From NCBI RefSeq assembly GCF_001190745.1, contig NZ_CP012196.1, forward strand, positions 2,108,001-2,172,000: a DNA stretch of 64,000 nucleotides, given 5' to 3'. The position numbers and the translations under genes are program-made. This stretch comes from Campylobacter gracilis (GTDB taxonomy: Bacteria; Campylobacterota; Campylobacteria; Campylobacterales; Campylobacteraceae). Below the pieces are notes generated by a model. The model saw only the letters and a program-made list of their open reading frames with translations. It searched no databases and had not been told where the DNA came from. Below, one piece after another: positions 8,235-16,421 of the stretch. Every line of letters starts with the position of its first letter. The first letter of the stretch is position 1.

Positions 8235-9584
8235 TCAAAGCATAAGGCTAAGCAGCAGCAAAAATCCGATGAAGCTTAGAGCGTTGCCAAAGTCGCCGCC
8301 GATGTGATCGCCGAGCCGCGTCAGCACGAGCGTGCCGCCCAGACGCAGACCTATTTGTAGCGCCACGCTCGCGATAAAATCTATCACGCGCCGAAGTCCG
8401 CTGCGCGTATCGCCGAGCTTCATGCCGCGGCTTTGATTCCAAAGCCCGCTTATGCGGTAGTCTTTGTAGCGGGCGCGGAGAATATCGCCGTTTTGCAGCT
8501 CGAAGCTCTGAGGGGCGTCTTTTGCTTTAGCGGGCGCCGCGACTTCGGCGGAGCGGGCGGAATTTATAGAATTTGCTGCGTTAGTAGAATTTGCAGAGCT
8601 TGTGGAATTCGCTGATTTCGCAAAATTCTTAACGCTCGCAGAATTTGCGGAATCTTCTGCGTTTAAATTCTTAAATTTCATACAATTTTCGCCGTCCGCA
8701 AGCTCCGCTAAATTTTGATCTACGCGTAGCGCGTCAGAGACAATACGCCGCTTGCTATCGCCCGATAAATACAGCCCGTCCAGCGCGAAGCCATAATAAT
8801 AAACGTCGTCGCTTTGCAGTACGCGCACGCCGCTAGCATAGCCCTCCGCTTCGCCGCTTCGCTTGGGCTCTTTGGAGTGCGCGAGAGCCGCAAATATGCG
8901 CCCGAACTTTGCGGCGCGCCAGTCTCTTCGCATAAACCTAAAGCTGCAATACGCAAAAGGCGCGAGGATGAGCAGGGCTAGCAGTCCGGCAGGAGCCTTT
9001 GCATCAAAGATAAAGATTATGCAGTAGATACTCATCGCAGCTAGCGCTACGCCGAAGGCTGCGAATATCGCGGCGAGTGCCGTGCTACCGGCGTCCTTCC
9101 AGCGCTGTGCGCCTAGGCTTAGATTAACAAAGTCTAGCGGAGATGCGGCGGAGTTTATGCCGCTGCGATCTTTGTCCGATAAATCAGATGCTGTAGAATT
9201 TTGGCGCGCACTTGCCGCCGTATCGCTATATGCGTCGCGGTTTGAATTTGCGGTGGTGGAATTTCCGCTACTTGAAATTTCGCAGTTAGGGCGCTCTGCG
9301 GAATTTTCGCCGCTTAAAGCCTCGCGATCGGAATTTAAGCCTCTCAAAGCTTCGCGGCTGGAATTTGAGCTCGAAGCCTCATATATCACCGCCAGCTCGT
9401 CGCCCTCGCGTATCGGCAGATAAAGTCCGTCGCGTTTTAAATCCAAAATTCCTGTAAAGCACAAGCGCTCCAGTGTAAAGCTAAATTTCGCCGTATCTGC
9501 AGCCGCGAGTTCTAGCTTGAAATTCCTGGCCGTGCCGCGAGCAAGCTTGATACGTCGCGGCGAAAGAAATTTAGCAAATCCCAT
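8235..9584 (-). CDS. Hypothetical membrane protein with two low-complexity Asn/Ser/Ala inserts
   Basis: A 449-residue protein of unknown function. Hydrophobic segments lie at about 172-194, 197-216, 402-422 and 434-449. Two stretches, about residues 70-148 and 300-350, are almost pure Ser, Asn, Ala and Asp/Glu; the DNA beneath them (8535-8687 and 9141-9377) consists of GAATTT/AAATTC words like those in the spacers. Removing these stretches leaves a compact four-helix protein with a beta-like N-terminal domain and two soluble patches (VRVLQSDDVYYYGFALDGLYLSG is one, quoted in part: DDVYYYGFALDGLY). The C-terminal Gly/Leu helix ends at the stop. No catalytic signature was seen. Next upstream is the TerC-family gene, reading towards it 35 bases away. 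Confidence 0.6.
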   Translation of the reverse strand: MGFAKFLSPRRIKLARGTARNFKLELAAADTAKFSFTLERLCFTGILDLKRDGLYLPIREGDELAVIYEASSSNSSREALRGLNSDREALSGENSAERPNCEISSSGNSTTANSNRDAYSDTAASARQNSTASDLSDKDRSGINSAASPLDFVNLSLGAQRWKDAGSTALAAIFAAFGVALAAMSIYCIIFIFDAKAPAGLLALLILAPFAYCSFRFMRRDWRAAKFGRIFAALAHSKEPKRSGEAEGYASGVRVLQSDDVYYYGFALDGLYLSGDSKRRIVSDALRVDQNLAELADGENCMKFKNLNAEDSANSASVKNFAKSANSTSSANSTNAANSINSARSAEVAAPAKAKDAPQSFELQNGDILRARYKDYRISGLWNQSRGMKLGDTRSGLRRVIDFIASVALQIGLRLGGTLVLTRLGDHIGGDFGNALSFIGFLLLLSLML

Positions 9585-9619
9585 GCGCGCCTTTCAGATC
9601 TCGCAAAATTCCGCTCCTC

Positions 9620-10339
9620 CTATTTCGCGGCGGATTTTTTGCGGATCTGGATATTGATGAGCTCCACCAGCAGCGAAAACGCCATCGAGAAGTAGATGTA
9701 ACCCTTAGGTATGTGAAAGCCCAGCCCGTCGGCGATCAGCGAGACGCCCACCAAAATCAAAAATGCAAGCGCTAAAATTTTGATCGTCGGGTTTGTGTCC
9801 ACGAAGCGCGCGATCGCGCCGCTAGCGAGCATCATCACGCCCACGGCGATGATGACTGCGAGGATCATCACAGGTAGGTGCTGTGCCATGCCCACGGCGG
9901 TGATGACGCTGTCGAGCGAAAAGATGATGTCCAAAACGGCGATCTGCACGAGCGTGCCGCCAAAGCTCGCCTTGCCGCCGCTAGCGCTATGCTCGTGTGC
10001 CTCGCCCGTGGCGCTGGAGTGGATCTCGAGCGTGGATTTGACGAGCAGAAAAAGTCCGCCACCGATCAGTACGAGGTCGCGTCCGCTAAAATCGCGCGCA
10101 AGCACGCTAAATAGCGGCTTGGTAAGCCCCATGATCCAGCTTAGGCTAAGAAGCAGCAGTATGCGCGTGAACATCGCAAGCGCAAGCCCCATTATGCGGG
10201 CGCGCCCGCGCTGTGCCTCGGGCAAGCGGCCGCATAAAATCGCGATAAAGATGATATTGTCGATGCCAAGCACGATCTCAAGCCCCGTGAGCGTCGCCAG
10301 GCTGATCCATGCCTCGGGTGAGGCGATCCATTCAAACAT
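9620..10339 (-). CDS. TerC family integral membrane protein
   Basis: A 239-residue polytopic membrane protein of the TerC family (YgdQ-like short form). Signature acidic membrane motifs are visible: GLEIVLGIDNIIF near residue 19-31 and DIIFSLDSVITAVGM near 137-151, each placing Asp/Glu inside helices, as expected for metal transport. A His/Glu-containing loop (HSSATGEAHEHSASGG) sits near 107-122. TerC proteins are linked to tellurite resistance or to manganese export; the substrate cannot be told here. About seven helices are predicted. It is the first gene of a reverse pair with the 449-residue membrane protein. Confidence 0.85.
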   Translation of the reverse strand: MFEWIASPEAWISLATLTGLEIVLGIDNIIFIAILCGRLPEAQRGRARIMGLALAMFTRILLLLSLSWIMGLTKPLFSVLARDFSGRDLVLIGGGLFLLVKSTLEIHSSATGEAHEHSASGGKASFGGTLVQIAVLDIIFSLDSVITAVGMAQHLPVMILAVIIAVGVMMLASGAIARFVDTNPTIKILALAFLILVGVSLIADGLGFHIPKGYIYFSMAFSLLVELINIQIRKKSAAK

Positions 10340-10594
10340 CGGTTTCCTTTGGGTGAAATTTAAGCCGTGATGATAGCGAAAGTTTGGTTAAAATTTCTAA
10401 ATTTTACCGCCTTTGTGCGCGAAACTGCGCGGAGAATTTCAGCGATGCGATGCGGACGGTTTATCTTGGAATTTTACCGCAAGACTATTTCGCTAAAAGG
10501 CGCAAAACGCCGCATGCGCGGCAGAATTTTGGCGCGGAGAATTTTTGCGGCGAAATTTTAAAATTTAAGCTCTAAATTTACCCGTTTTTAAGCA

Positions 10595-10604
10595 GGGGGG
10601 GGGG
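10595..10604 (+). repeat. G10 homopolymer in the promoter region of a lipoprotein gene
   Basis: Ten consecutive G, 40 bases upstream of the lipoprotein ATG and about 6 bases ahead of a TATTTT-like -10 candidate at 10611. It is the longest G run in the window. Poly-G tracts of this length are the classic slipped-strand phase-variation switch in Campylobacter. The remainder of 10340-10594 holds no gene. Confidence 0.8.
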
Positions 10605-10644
10605 TAGCATTATTTTCTAGAAAATTCACCTCAAGGAGTTAAAG

Positions 10645-11412
10645 ATGAAATATGTGCTAAGTGTCGCGCTGGCGGCATTTATTTTTGCGGGATGTGGCGA
10701 GGACGAAGTAGAGCTCGTGAAAAACTATACTCTGCCCGATTTTAAGTCTATGAGTATCGGCACGGCTATTGAGGGTTCGAAAATCTGCAAAAATATCACT
10801 TGGAACAAAGAGGAAAACGGCGGATTAAAGACGGTTAAGATGGTCTGCGACTTGGATATGGAGCGCATGAAAGCAAAGATAGTGCAAGATAAAACCGAGA
10901 GCCTTAAATCTTATAAACAAAGAGCATTGGATACATCTTTAAATAATGCTATGATTTATTACAAAAGTAAGGTCTATGATGAGCAAGGCCTGCTTAAGCT
11001 AGCAAAAGAACACTGCAAACTCAATGAGGTAAAATTCCAAGAAACATTTAAAACTAAAGGCAAAATAGAATTCGACGATGAAGATAAGATAGTTGATTGT
11101 GACGATAAATTAAAAGGGGAATTCCAAAAAGAATATAGCGTTGATTATATTATAGAATATCTTAAGAGAGCTGTCTATTACTCGCAGCTAACAGTAGAGC
11201 AATATGATGCAGTTTTTGGACGCAAAAAAGTAGAGTATCCATCAAAAGCTGTTATTGAGCTAAATTTTATCGTGAATGCCGATAAAAGCATAAGTTTGTC
11301 GGATAAATTTATGGTGACCGAAGATGTTGCCGATGATATTATTAAAACAAGTTCGTTCACTGGTAAAAGGGTGGCAGAAGACGCTTTAGTAATTTTCTAC
11401 GAAAGAAAGTAA
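10645..11412 (+). CDS. Hypothetical lipoprotein downstream of a poly-G tract
   Basis: A 255-residue lipoprotein: a short signal peptide ends in the lipobox FAGC, with Cys17 as the lipidation site. The mature chain is highly charged (Lys/Glu/Asp) and contains four to five further Cys (SKICKN, MVCDL, EHCKL, IVDCDD), so disulfides are likely. No family is recognised. The codon use after 10800 is more A/T-rich than flanking genes. The CAAGGAG site precedes the ATG and a strong terminator follows, so it is a one-gene transcript. The G10 tract upstream suggests on/off or graded expression by promoter slippage (inference). Confidence 0.7.
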   Translation: MKYVLSVALAAFIFAGCGEDEVELVKNYTLPDFKSMSIGTAIEGSKICKNITWNKEENGGLKTVKMVCDLDMERMKAKIVQDKTESLKSYKQRALDTSLNNAMIYYKSKVYDEQGLLKLAKEHCKLNEVKFQETFKTKGKIEFDDEDKIVDCDDKLKGEFQKEYSVDYIIEYLKRAVYYSQLTVEQYDAVFGRKKVEYPSKAVIELNFIVNADKSISLSDKFMVTEDVADDIIKTSSFTGKRVAEDALVIFYERK

Positions 11413-11424
11413 GTACCTCATCTC

Positions 11425-11459
11425 GCGGCTAAATTTTGATTAAATTTAGCCGCCTTTTT
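11425..11459 (+). terminator. Strong rho-independent terminator after the lipoprotein gene
   Basis: A perfect 12-bp stem GCGGCTAAATTT/AAATTTAGCCGC with a 5-base loop, followed by C and five T. Confidence 0.9.
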
Positions 11460-11938
11460 ATATCAAAATTTCATTCAAAATTTTACGTGGATTTTAAATT
11501 TAAAGTGCAATGTTCTATCTCACCGTCGATATTGAATTTTGAAATTTAAGCTTCATTGCAGCGCGCGGACTGAATTTACGCTGCTCGGAATTTTAAATTT
11601 TATTCAGCATACTGTGCTGCGCGGATAAGCTAGCGAGCCGAGCTCGCAGTTTTAGATAAAATTCCGACCTTATACGGACTCTTACGAGATACAAAAGTAC
11701 GGGTTAAAATTCCTGCAAGCAGCGCAAGAGTAGACTATAGCCGAGAGCGCAGGCTGTGGGCTATTAAATTTCTTGCTAGCTAGGCAAAAAGCGTATTCGC
11801 CTGCCAAAACTAGCGATTGTCGTATCGGCTGAAATCGGCGTGCTTTGCATTCAAATATGAGTTTCGGCGTCGTTTGCCAACGGAGTATCAACCGAACGGC
11901 AGACTTTGTCTCGCTGATCAAGCAAACTTACTGCCGCG
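11460..11938. other. Intergenic, no gene seen
   Basis: A/T repeat words up to about 11600 then mixed-composition DNA. Small open frames on the minus strand have no ribosome site and no recognisable protein. Confidence 0.5.
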
Positions 11939-12502
11939 TTAATCAAACAGCGAGGGTTGCAGCGATTTGATCTTGTAGCTTGCGCGGTGAAAAGGCGTGA
12001 GCCCGTACCGCTCGATCGCCGCGATGTGTGCGCGCGAACCATAGCCTTTGTTTTGCGCGAAACCGTATTGCGGGTAGCGCCGTGCGAGCTCGTTCATCGT
12101 GCGGTCGCGCGTGACTTTGGCAAGAATGCTCGCTGCGCTTACTTCGGCGATTTGCGCGTCGGCCTTTACGAGCGTCTGAAGCCCGCGTACGCCGAAGGTT
12201 GCGTTGCCGTCGTAAATGATCTGTCCGCTAAAACCCATAAAATACGCGAGAATCTGCTCAAGCGCCGATCTTAGACACGAGCTCAAGCCCGCCTCATCGA
12301 CCTGTGCGCTTGAAATTTCGACGATTTTGTAGCGCGAGTTTTCGATGATCCGAGCGTAGAGCTCCTCACGGCGCTTCTCGCTTAGCTTTTTGCTATCGGC
12401 AAGTCCCGCGATCTCGCGCTGCAGCACGCAGCCCGCGACGCAAAGCGGTCCCGCAAGACAGCCGCGCCCCGCCTCGTCGATGCCGCAAATCTGCCCGCTC
12501 AC
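11939..12502 (-). CDS. rnhB: Ribonuclease HII
   Basis: A 187-residue enzyme that nicks RNA-DNA hybrids and removes misincorporated ribonucleotides from DNA. The GIDEAGRG motif at residues 6-13 carries the first two catalytic acids; ADSKKLSEKRRE and the later VKADAQIAEVSAASILAKVTRD segment (catalytic Asp and the SAASI motif), plus GYGSRAHIAAI, are all present. Start is GTG at 12502, overlapping the upstream RDD gene's stop by four bases (GTGA), which indicates translational coupling. Length is normal for the family. Confidence 0.95.
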   Translation of the reverse strand: MSGQICGIDEAGRGCLAGPLCVAGCVLQREIAGLADSKKLSEKRREELYARIIENSRYKIVEISSAQVDEAGLSSCLRSALEQILAYFMGFSGQIIYDGNATFGVRGLQTLVKADAQIAEVSAASILAKVTRDRTMNELARRYPQYGFAQNKGYGSRAHIAAIERYGLTPFHRASYKIKSLQPSLFD

Positions 12503-12924
12503 TGCGCGTCCTTTCGCACGACGGGCGCAGCCCCGCTTAACAGGTCGTGTAAGTTCAGCCTATCTTTGCGAAAAAAGCAGATCAAAAGCCCGATGACGCT
12601 AAAGCCCGCAAGCACGAAGCATCCAAAGCGAGCTAAGGCTCTAAAGAAGCTTGCTTTGCGTCCGCTGCGAACGTCGATGAGGTAAAGCCCCGCGAGCTTG
12701 TAGCCGGGCGTCTGGGCGCTGCGGGCGTAAAATGCCGCGCAAATAGCGCCGTATGCGAGCCAGATAAGTGCGATTGCGGTCTGGTTGCGCCACAGAGCCT
12801 CTTTCGAGCCCAAGACGAGATAGGTAACGCCGTATAATAGGGGCATCGCGATGATAAAAAGATCGACGATGAAGGCCTTTACGCGCAGAAAAATCGGTGA
12901 AATTTTAGCTTTTTGTTTTGCCAT
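12499..12924 (-). CDS. RDD family membrane protein
   Basis: A 141-residue membrane protein with the RDD signature: an FLRVKAFIVDLFIIAMP first helix (Arg and Asp flanking it), a second hydrophobic segment near 45-65, PGYKLAGLYLIDVR in the middle, and a C-terminal helix FVLAGFSVIGLLICFF followed by DRLNLHDLLSG. RDD proteins have proposed ion-transport roles but no settled general function. It is coupled to rnhB by a four-base overlap. Confidence 0.85.
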   Translation of the reverse strand: MAKQKAKISPIFLRVKAFIVDLFIIAMPLLYGVTYLVLGSKEALWRNQTAIALIWLAYGAICAAFYARSAQTPGYKLAGLYLIDVRSGRKASFFRALARFGCFVLAGFSVIGLLICFFRKDRLNLHDLLSGAAPVVRKDAQ

Positions 12925-13026
12925 TTCGATCCGTTTTGGATTAAATTTTAAAATTCTGGCGCGATAAATTTAGAGCCGAGAGGATAAAATTTAATCTCGT
13001 TGCGGTTTGTTAGTAGCAATCGGCGC

Positions 13027-13638
13027 CTAGTTTCCGCGACTGCCCGGCTTGATCGCCTTGCTTCCGGCAGCGCAGAGCGGGCAGGTCGCGGGCTCGTAAA
13101 TTTCAAACTCGAAATTGCCTAGCGCAAAAAACGGCTTATCCGCGGGCAGCTTGGCGCCAGCCTTTGCACTGCTGCCCGCTAAATTTGCGACCTTGCAAAA
13201 TCCGCGATTGGCAAGCGCGGCAAAGCCCACGACCTCGCCGCCGAGGTTTTCGATGAGCCTGGCGCTCTCAAGCGCCGAGCCGCCCGTCGTGACGATGTCC
13301 TCGCAGACGATAAATCTCTCGCCCTTGCGCACTTCAAAGCCGCGTCGCAGGCTCATTACGCGATCTACACGCTCGGTAAATATGAAGCGCTTTTTTGCCG
13401 CGCGAGCTAGCTCGTAGCCCGCTAAAATTCCTCCCAGCGCGGGCGAGCAGACACTATCAAACTCCACGCCCGCTTTTTCGATGATTGCGGCGAGCTCGTC
13501 TGCTAGCTGTCCTGCTAGCTGCGGATCCTCAAGTACTTTGGCGCTTTGCAGATAGAATTCCGAATGGTTGCCGCTTGAAAGCAGAAAATGCCCTCGCAGA
13601 TATGCGCCACAGTCGCGATAGATTTTTTCTATATTCAC
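13027..13638 (-). CDS. pyrE: Orotate phosphoribosyltransferase
   Basis: A 203-residue enzyme of pyrimidine synthesis that joins orotate to PRPP to give OMP. It has the [14 protein letters not shown] substrate loop near the N terminus and the PRPP-binding motif [16 protein letters not shown]. The [12 protein letters not shown] tail with two Cys is a common epsilon-proteobacterial extension. The start is GTG, 3 bases after the stop of frr; the two genes are translationally close, and pyrE follows frr as in other Campylobacterota. Confidence 0.95.
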   Translation of the reverse strand: MNIEKIYRDCGAYLRGHFLLSSGNHSEFYLQSAKVLEDPQLAGQLADELAAIIEKAGVEFDSVCSPALGGILAGYELARAAKKRFIFTERVDRVMSLRRGFEVRKGERFIVCEDIVTTGGSALESARLIENLGGEVVGFAALANRGFCKVANLAGSSAKAGAKLPADKPFFALGNFEFEIYEPATCPLCAAGSKAIKPGSRGN

Positions 13639-13641
13639 AGC

Positions 13642-14199
13642 TCAGACCTTCAAAAGCTCGGCTTCTTTAGCCTTGACTGCGTCGTCGATCTTGGCGGAGT
13701 AAGAGTCGGTGATCTTTTGCACCTCGTCGTAGCCCTTTTTAGCGTCGTCTTCGGAGATAGCTTTGTCTTTTTCGAGCTTTTTAATCTCGTCGTTGGCGTC
13801 TTTGCGGACGTTGCGAATGCCGATTTTTGCTTTTTCGCCCATCGCTTTGGCCTTTTTTGCGTTTTCTTGGCGTTGCTCGACTGTCATCGGCGGGAAAAAT
13901 AGTTTTACGCTCTCGCCGTCGTTAGTAGGGTTTACGCCGATATTCGCCGCTGCAATCGCGCTTTCGATCGCCTTTAGCATCGGCTTTTCCCACGGCGTGA
14001 TCGAGATCGTGACCGCATCGGTCGAAAGGACGGTTGCGACTTGATTTAGCGGAGTTTGCGAGCCGTAATAATCTACTAAAATATGATCTAGGATCGCCAC
14101 GCTCACCTTGCCGGTGCGTAGCGTCGTAAAGTCCTTTTTCAAAGCCTCGATAGCTCGATCGCCGTTTGCTCTTTGCTCTTTGTAGATAGCTTCTAGCAT
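13642..14199 (-). CDS. frr: Ribosome recycling factor
   Basis: A 185-residue factor that splits post-termination ribosomes with EF-G. Full-length and typical: the three-helix bundle ends ([21 protein letters not shown], quoted in part: [12 protein letters not shown]) and the hinge region PLNQVATV, then [13 protein letters not shown] and [11 protein letters not shown] are all recognisable. It heads a frr-pyrE pair. An AAAGGATTTG site precedes the ATG. Confidence 0.96.
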   Translation of the reverse strand: MLEAIYKEQRANGDRAIEALKKDFTTLRTGKVSVAILDHILVDYYGSQTPLNQVATVLSTDAVTISITPWEKPMLKAIESAIAAANIGVNPTNDGESVKLFFPPMTVEQRQENAKKAKAMGEKAKIGIRNVRKDANDEIKKLEKDKAISEDDAKKGYDEVQKITDSYSAKIDDAVKAKEAELLKV

Positions 14200-14300
14200 T
14201 CAAATCCTTTAAATAAAATTTGCGAAATTATAGCGTTAAAAAAATAAGAATAGCATTTAAAAGCGCGGATTTTGCGCTTTTAAATTTTAAAATTTAGAGT

Positions 14301-14831
14301 TTATTTGGTTGTGTTTTGATCTGCGGAAACAGCGCTGGCATTGGTATCGCTTACGGCGCTTGATGCTTGAGACCGAGCAGGCGCGCTAGCTGCGGCAGTA
14401 TCGGTCGCAGGAGCTGCTGGCTCTTCGATTTTCGTATCCGTCGCATTGATCTCGCCGCTAATTATAGAATTTGATTCGGTGCTTGCCGGAGCGAAATTAG
14501 GCTTTGCGCCTGAAGCAGGGATGGATGGCACGCCAGGAACAGCGTTTGGCACGGATTTAGTAGCATTTGCTTCGATCTTTACGCGATCGACTACGGAAGA
14601 TTTAGCATCTTGCTGATAGAAATACGCAAGCACCAGTGTATTTATCACGAATAAAATTCCCATTGCGGCGGTAAATTTAGCTAAAAATCCAGCCGGACCC
14701 TTCGCACCAAATAAGCTTTCGTTGCTTCCGCTGTATGCGCCAAGTCCGATAGAAGAGCTCTTTTGCAGTAGAACGGAGATCGTAATTATCACGGCAAAAA
14801 CGACTTGTAAAACTAAAAATAACGTAGTCAC
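14301..14831 (-). CDS. secG: Preprotein translocase subunit SecG with long low-complexity tail
   Basis: The first ~75 residues are SecG: a membrane helix at 3-22, the conserved QKSSSIGLGAYSGSNESLFG loop (conserved residues Ser/Gly, quoted at 20), and a second helix at 52-72. SecG helps SecYE-SecA export proteins across the inner membrane. The tail from about 75 to 176 is rich in Ala, Ser, Thr, Asn and Pro, as in other Campylobacter SecG proteins but of no known role. Start is GTG preceded by AAAGG. It lies about 100 bases upstream of frr, in the common secG-frr-pyrE order of Campylobacterota. Confidence 0.93.
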   Translation of the reverse strand: MTTLFLVLQVVFAVIITISVLLQKSSSIGLGAYSGSNESLFGAKGPAGFLAKFTAAMGILFVINTLVLAYFYQQDAKSSVVDRVKIEANATKSVPNAVPGVPSIPASGAKPNFAPASTESNSIISGEINATDTKIEEPAAPATDTAAASAPARSQASSAVSDTNASAVSADQNTTK

Positions 14832-14899
14832 TATAAAACCTTTTGAAAAAATTGAATTTGCGATTATAATAAAAGATTTATAAATTTTAAGTTAAGAGT

Positions 14900-14918
14900 G
14901 CACCGCACGAAGCGGTGC
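14900..14918 (-). terminator. Possible terminator after the Bax-inhibitor-like gene
   Basis: Stem GCACCGC/GCGGTGC with a 5-base loop just past the stop, followed on the minus strand only by a mixed A/T stretch, so a weak terminator. Confidence 0.5.
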
Positions 14919-14925
14919 GTAAAAT

Positions 14926-15621
14926 TTAGTCTCTGCTTGCGCCGAAAATTCTTAGCAGCGAAAGGAAGAGGTTGTAGATGTTTAGATACATATCTACGGC
15001 AGCCATTATCGGTGAAGTGTAGGTGCCGTTTATAATATTTTTAGTATCGTAGATGATATACATCGAAAAGATTAAAGCCGAAAAAGCTGAAATTGCTATA
15101 TCAAGCACGGTGCTTTTGAAAAAAAAGTAGTTCAAAAGGCTTAGCACGATAATAGCCACAAGCGATACCAATAGCGGCTTGCCCCAAGAATCGAAATTTG
15201 TCTTTGTATTCATCGCATAAACGGTGAGAGCACCGAAAGTAATCGCTGTAGCCACAAACGCATGCGTTACTACGTCTCCGGCACCCGCTGCGATATAAAT
15301 AGCGATTAATTTACCTAGAGTAAGACCGGTAATAAAGGTAAATGCAAAAAGCAAAACCAGCGCAATCGTGTTGGCGCCGCGATTTACAGCTGCTTGCATA
15401 CCGAAGATCAGCCCCATTAAAAGCACTAGATATAAAAATGGATGAATAGCCAAGCTCACGCCGAAACTCATCGCCACAAAAGCCCCTGCCGCTGCAGCTA
15501 TCATCGAAGCGGTTAGAAGCGCGTAGGTTTGTTTGATAGTCTGAGAGATTCGTCCTTGTTCCAGTGATGCGTCCGATAGTTCATAGCCGTCCGCGTAATT
15601 TCGTCTGTCGTATAGACTCAT
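14926..15621 (-). CDS. Bax inhibitor-1/YccA family membrane protein
   Basis: A 231-residue protein with seven hydrophobic segments, the BI-1/YccA (LFG/UPF0005) architecture. The final segment contains the family's typical IIYDTKNIINGTY stretch with an Asp, and the C-terminal SLYLNIYNLF-like segment NLFLSLLRIFG. Bacterial members act in the inner membrane, E. coli YccA as an FtsH modulator and BsYetJ as a pH-sensitive calcium leak. The function here is not known. AGGAGAAAAAT precedes the ATG. It is divergent from the carbonic anhydrase operon. Confidence 0.92.
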   Translation of the reverse strand: MSLYDRRNYADGYELSDASLEQGRISQTIKQTYALLTASMIAAAAGAFVAMSFGVSLAIHPFLYLVLLMGLIFGMQAAVNRGANTIALVLLFAFTFITGLTLGKLIAIYIAAGAGDVVTHAFVATAITFGALTVYAMNTKTNFDSWGKPLLVSLVAIIVLSLLNYFFFKSTVLDIAISAFSALIFSMYIIYDTKNIINGTYTSPIMAAVDMYLNIYNLFLSLLRIFGASRD

Positions 15622-15722
15622 ATTTTTCTCCTTCTTTTGATTTATGAGCGGGGAGTTTAGCGAAAATTTGGTAAATATATCATTAAAAATTCCCAGAATT
15701 CTATCTATTTATGAAAGTAATA

Positions 15723-15728
15723 TATAAT
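15723..15728 (+). promoter_or_regulatory. Probable -10 box of the carbonic anhydrase-mscS-SOD operon
   Basis: TATAAT 25 bases upstream of the carbonic anhydrase ATG, with an AAGGAGAAA ribosome site between. Confidence 0.6.
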
Positions 15729-15752
15729 TCCCGACTTTTTTAAGGAGAAAGT

Positions 15753-16421
15753 ATGCCCAGCCAGTTAATAAATGGAGCTATTAAATTTATGGAAGAAAAT
15801 TTTACCGAGCATGCCGAGCTTTTTGGAAGTCTGGCAAATCATCAAAAGCCCCACACGCTTTTTATCGGCTGCTCTGACTCGCGCGTGGTGCCGAGCCTAA
15901 TTACCTCGACGCTTCCAGGAGAGCTTTTCGTCGTACGAAATATCGCGAACGTCGTTCCTCCATACCGCATTAGCGAGGAATTTTTAGCGACTACCTCAGC
16001 GATTGAATACGCACTATATTCGCTAAAAATCAAAAATATCATCGTTTGCGGGCACAGCAACTGCGGTGGCTGCGCGGCGCTATTTTACGACGCTAAAAAA
16101 CTCGAAAAAATTCCAAACGTAAGGCGCTGGCTAAATTTAATGCAGCCCGTAAAAGACGAGGTCGAAAAGCTCAAAGATCTCGGCACCGACAAGCGTGAGT
16201 GGATCACCGAGAGATTAAATATTATAAATTCCATGCAAAATTTACTTAGCTTTCCTGGCATCAAAGACGCCTACAAAAACGGCGAGATTAAAATTTACGG
16301 CTGGCACTACGTCATCGAAACGGGCGAGCTATTCAACTACGACGACGAAGGCGCGCATTTTACGCTATTAAATAAGGGAATGGATTATGAAAAAATCTAT
16401 AATCAGCTTTTTAACGATTAG
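15753..16421 (+). CDS. Beta-class carbonic anhydrase
   Basis: A 222-residue zinc enzyme interconverting CO2 and bicarbonate in the cytoplasm. Zinc ligands are visible as Cys40 (GCSDSR, with the catalytic Asp42-Arg44 pair), His101 and Cys104 (CGHSNCGGC). It belongs to the beta class used by capnophilic Campylobacter (CanB in C. jejuni) to supply bicarbonate at low CO2. Its last 35 bases overlap the start of the mscS gene, so it leads a tightly coupled operon with the channel, the acidic microprotein and the superoxide dismutase. Confidence 0.95.
   Translation: MPSQLINGAIKFMEENFTEHAELFGSLANHQKPHTLFIGCSDSRVVPSLITSTLPGELFVVRNIANVVPPYRISEEFLATTSAIEYALYSLKIKNIIVCGHSNCGGCAALFYDAKKLEKIPNVRRWLNLMQPVKDEVEKLKDLGTDKREWITERLNIINSMQNLLSFPGIKDAYKNGEIKIYGWHYVIETGELFNYDDEGAHFTLLNKGMDYEKIYNQLFND

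Noticed and set aside
9780-10370. 196-codon open frame antisense to the TerC-family gene
   Set aside because: It is the mirror of a well-supported membrane protein, low-complexity and without a ribosome site.
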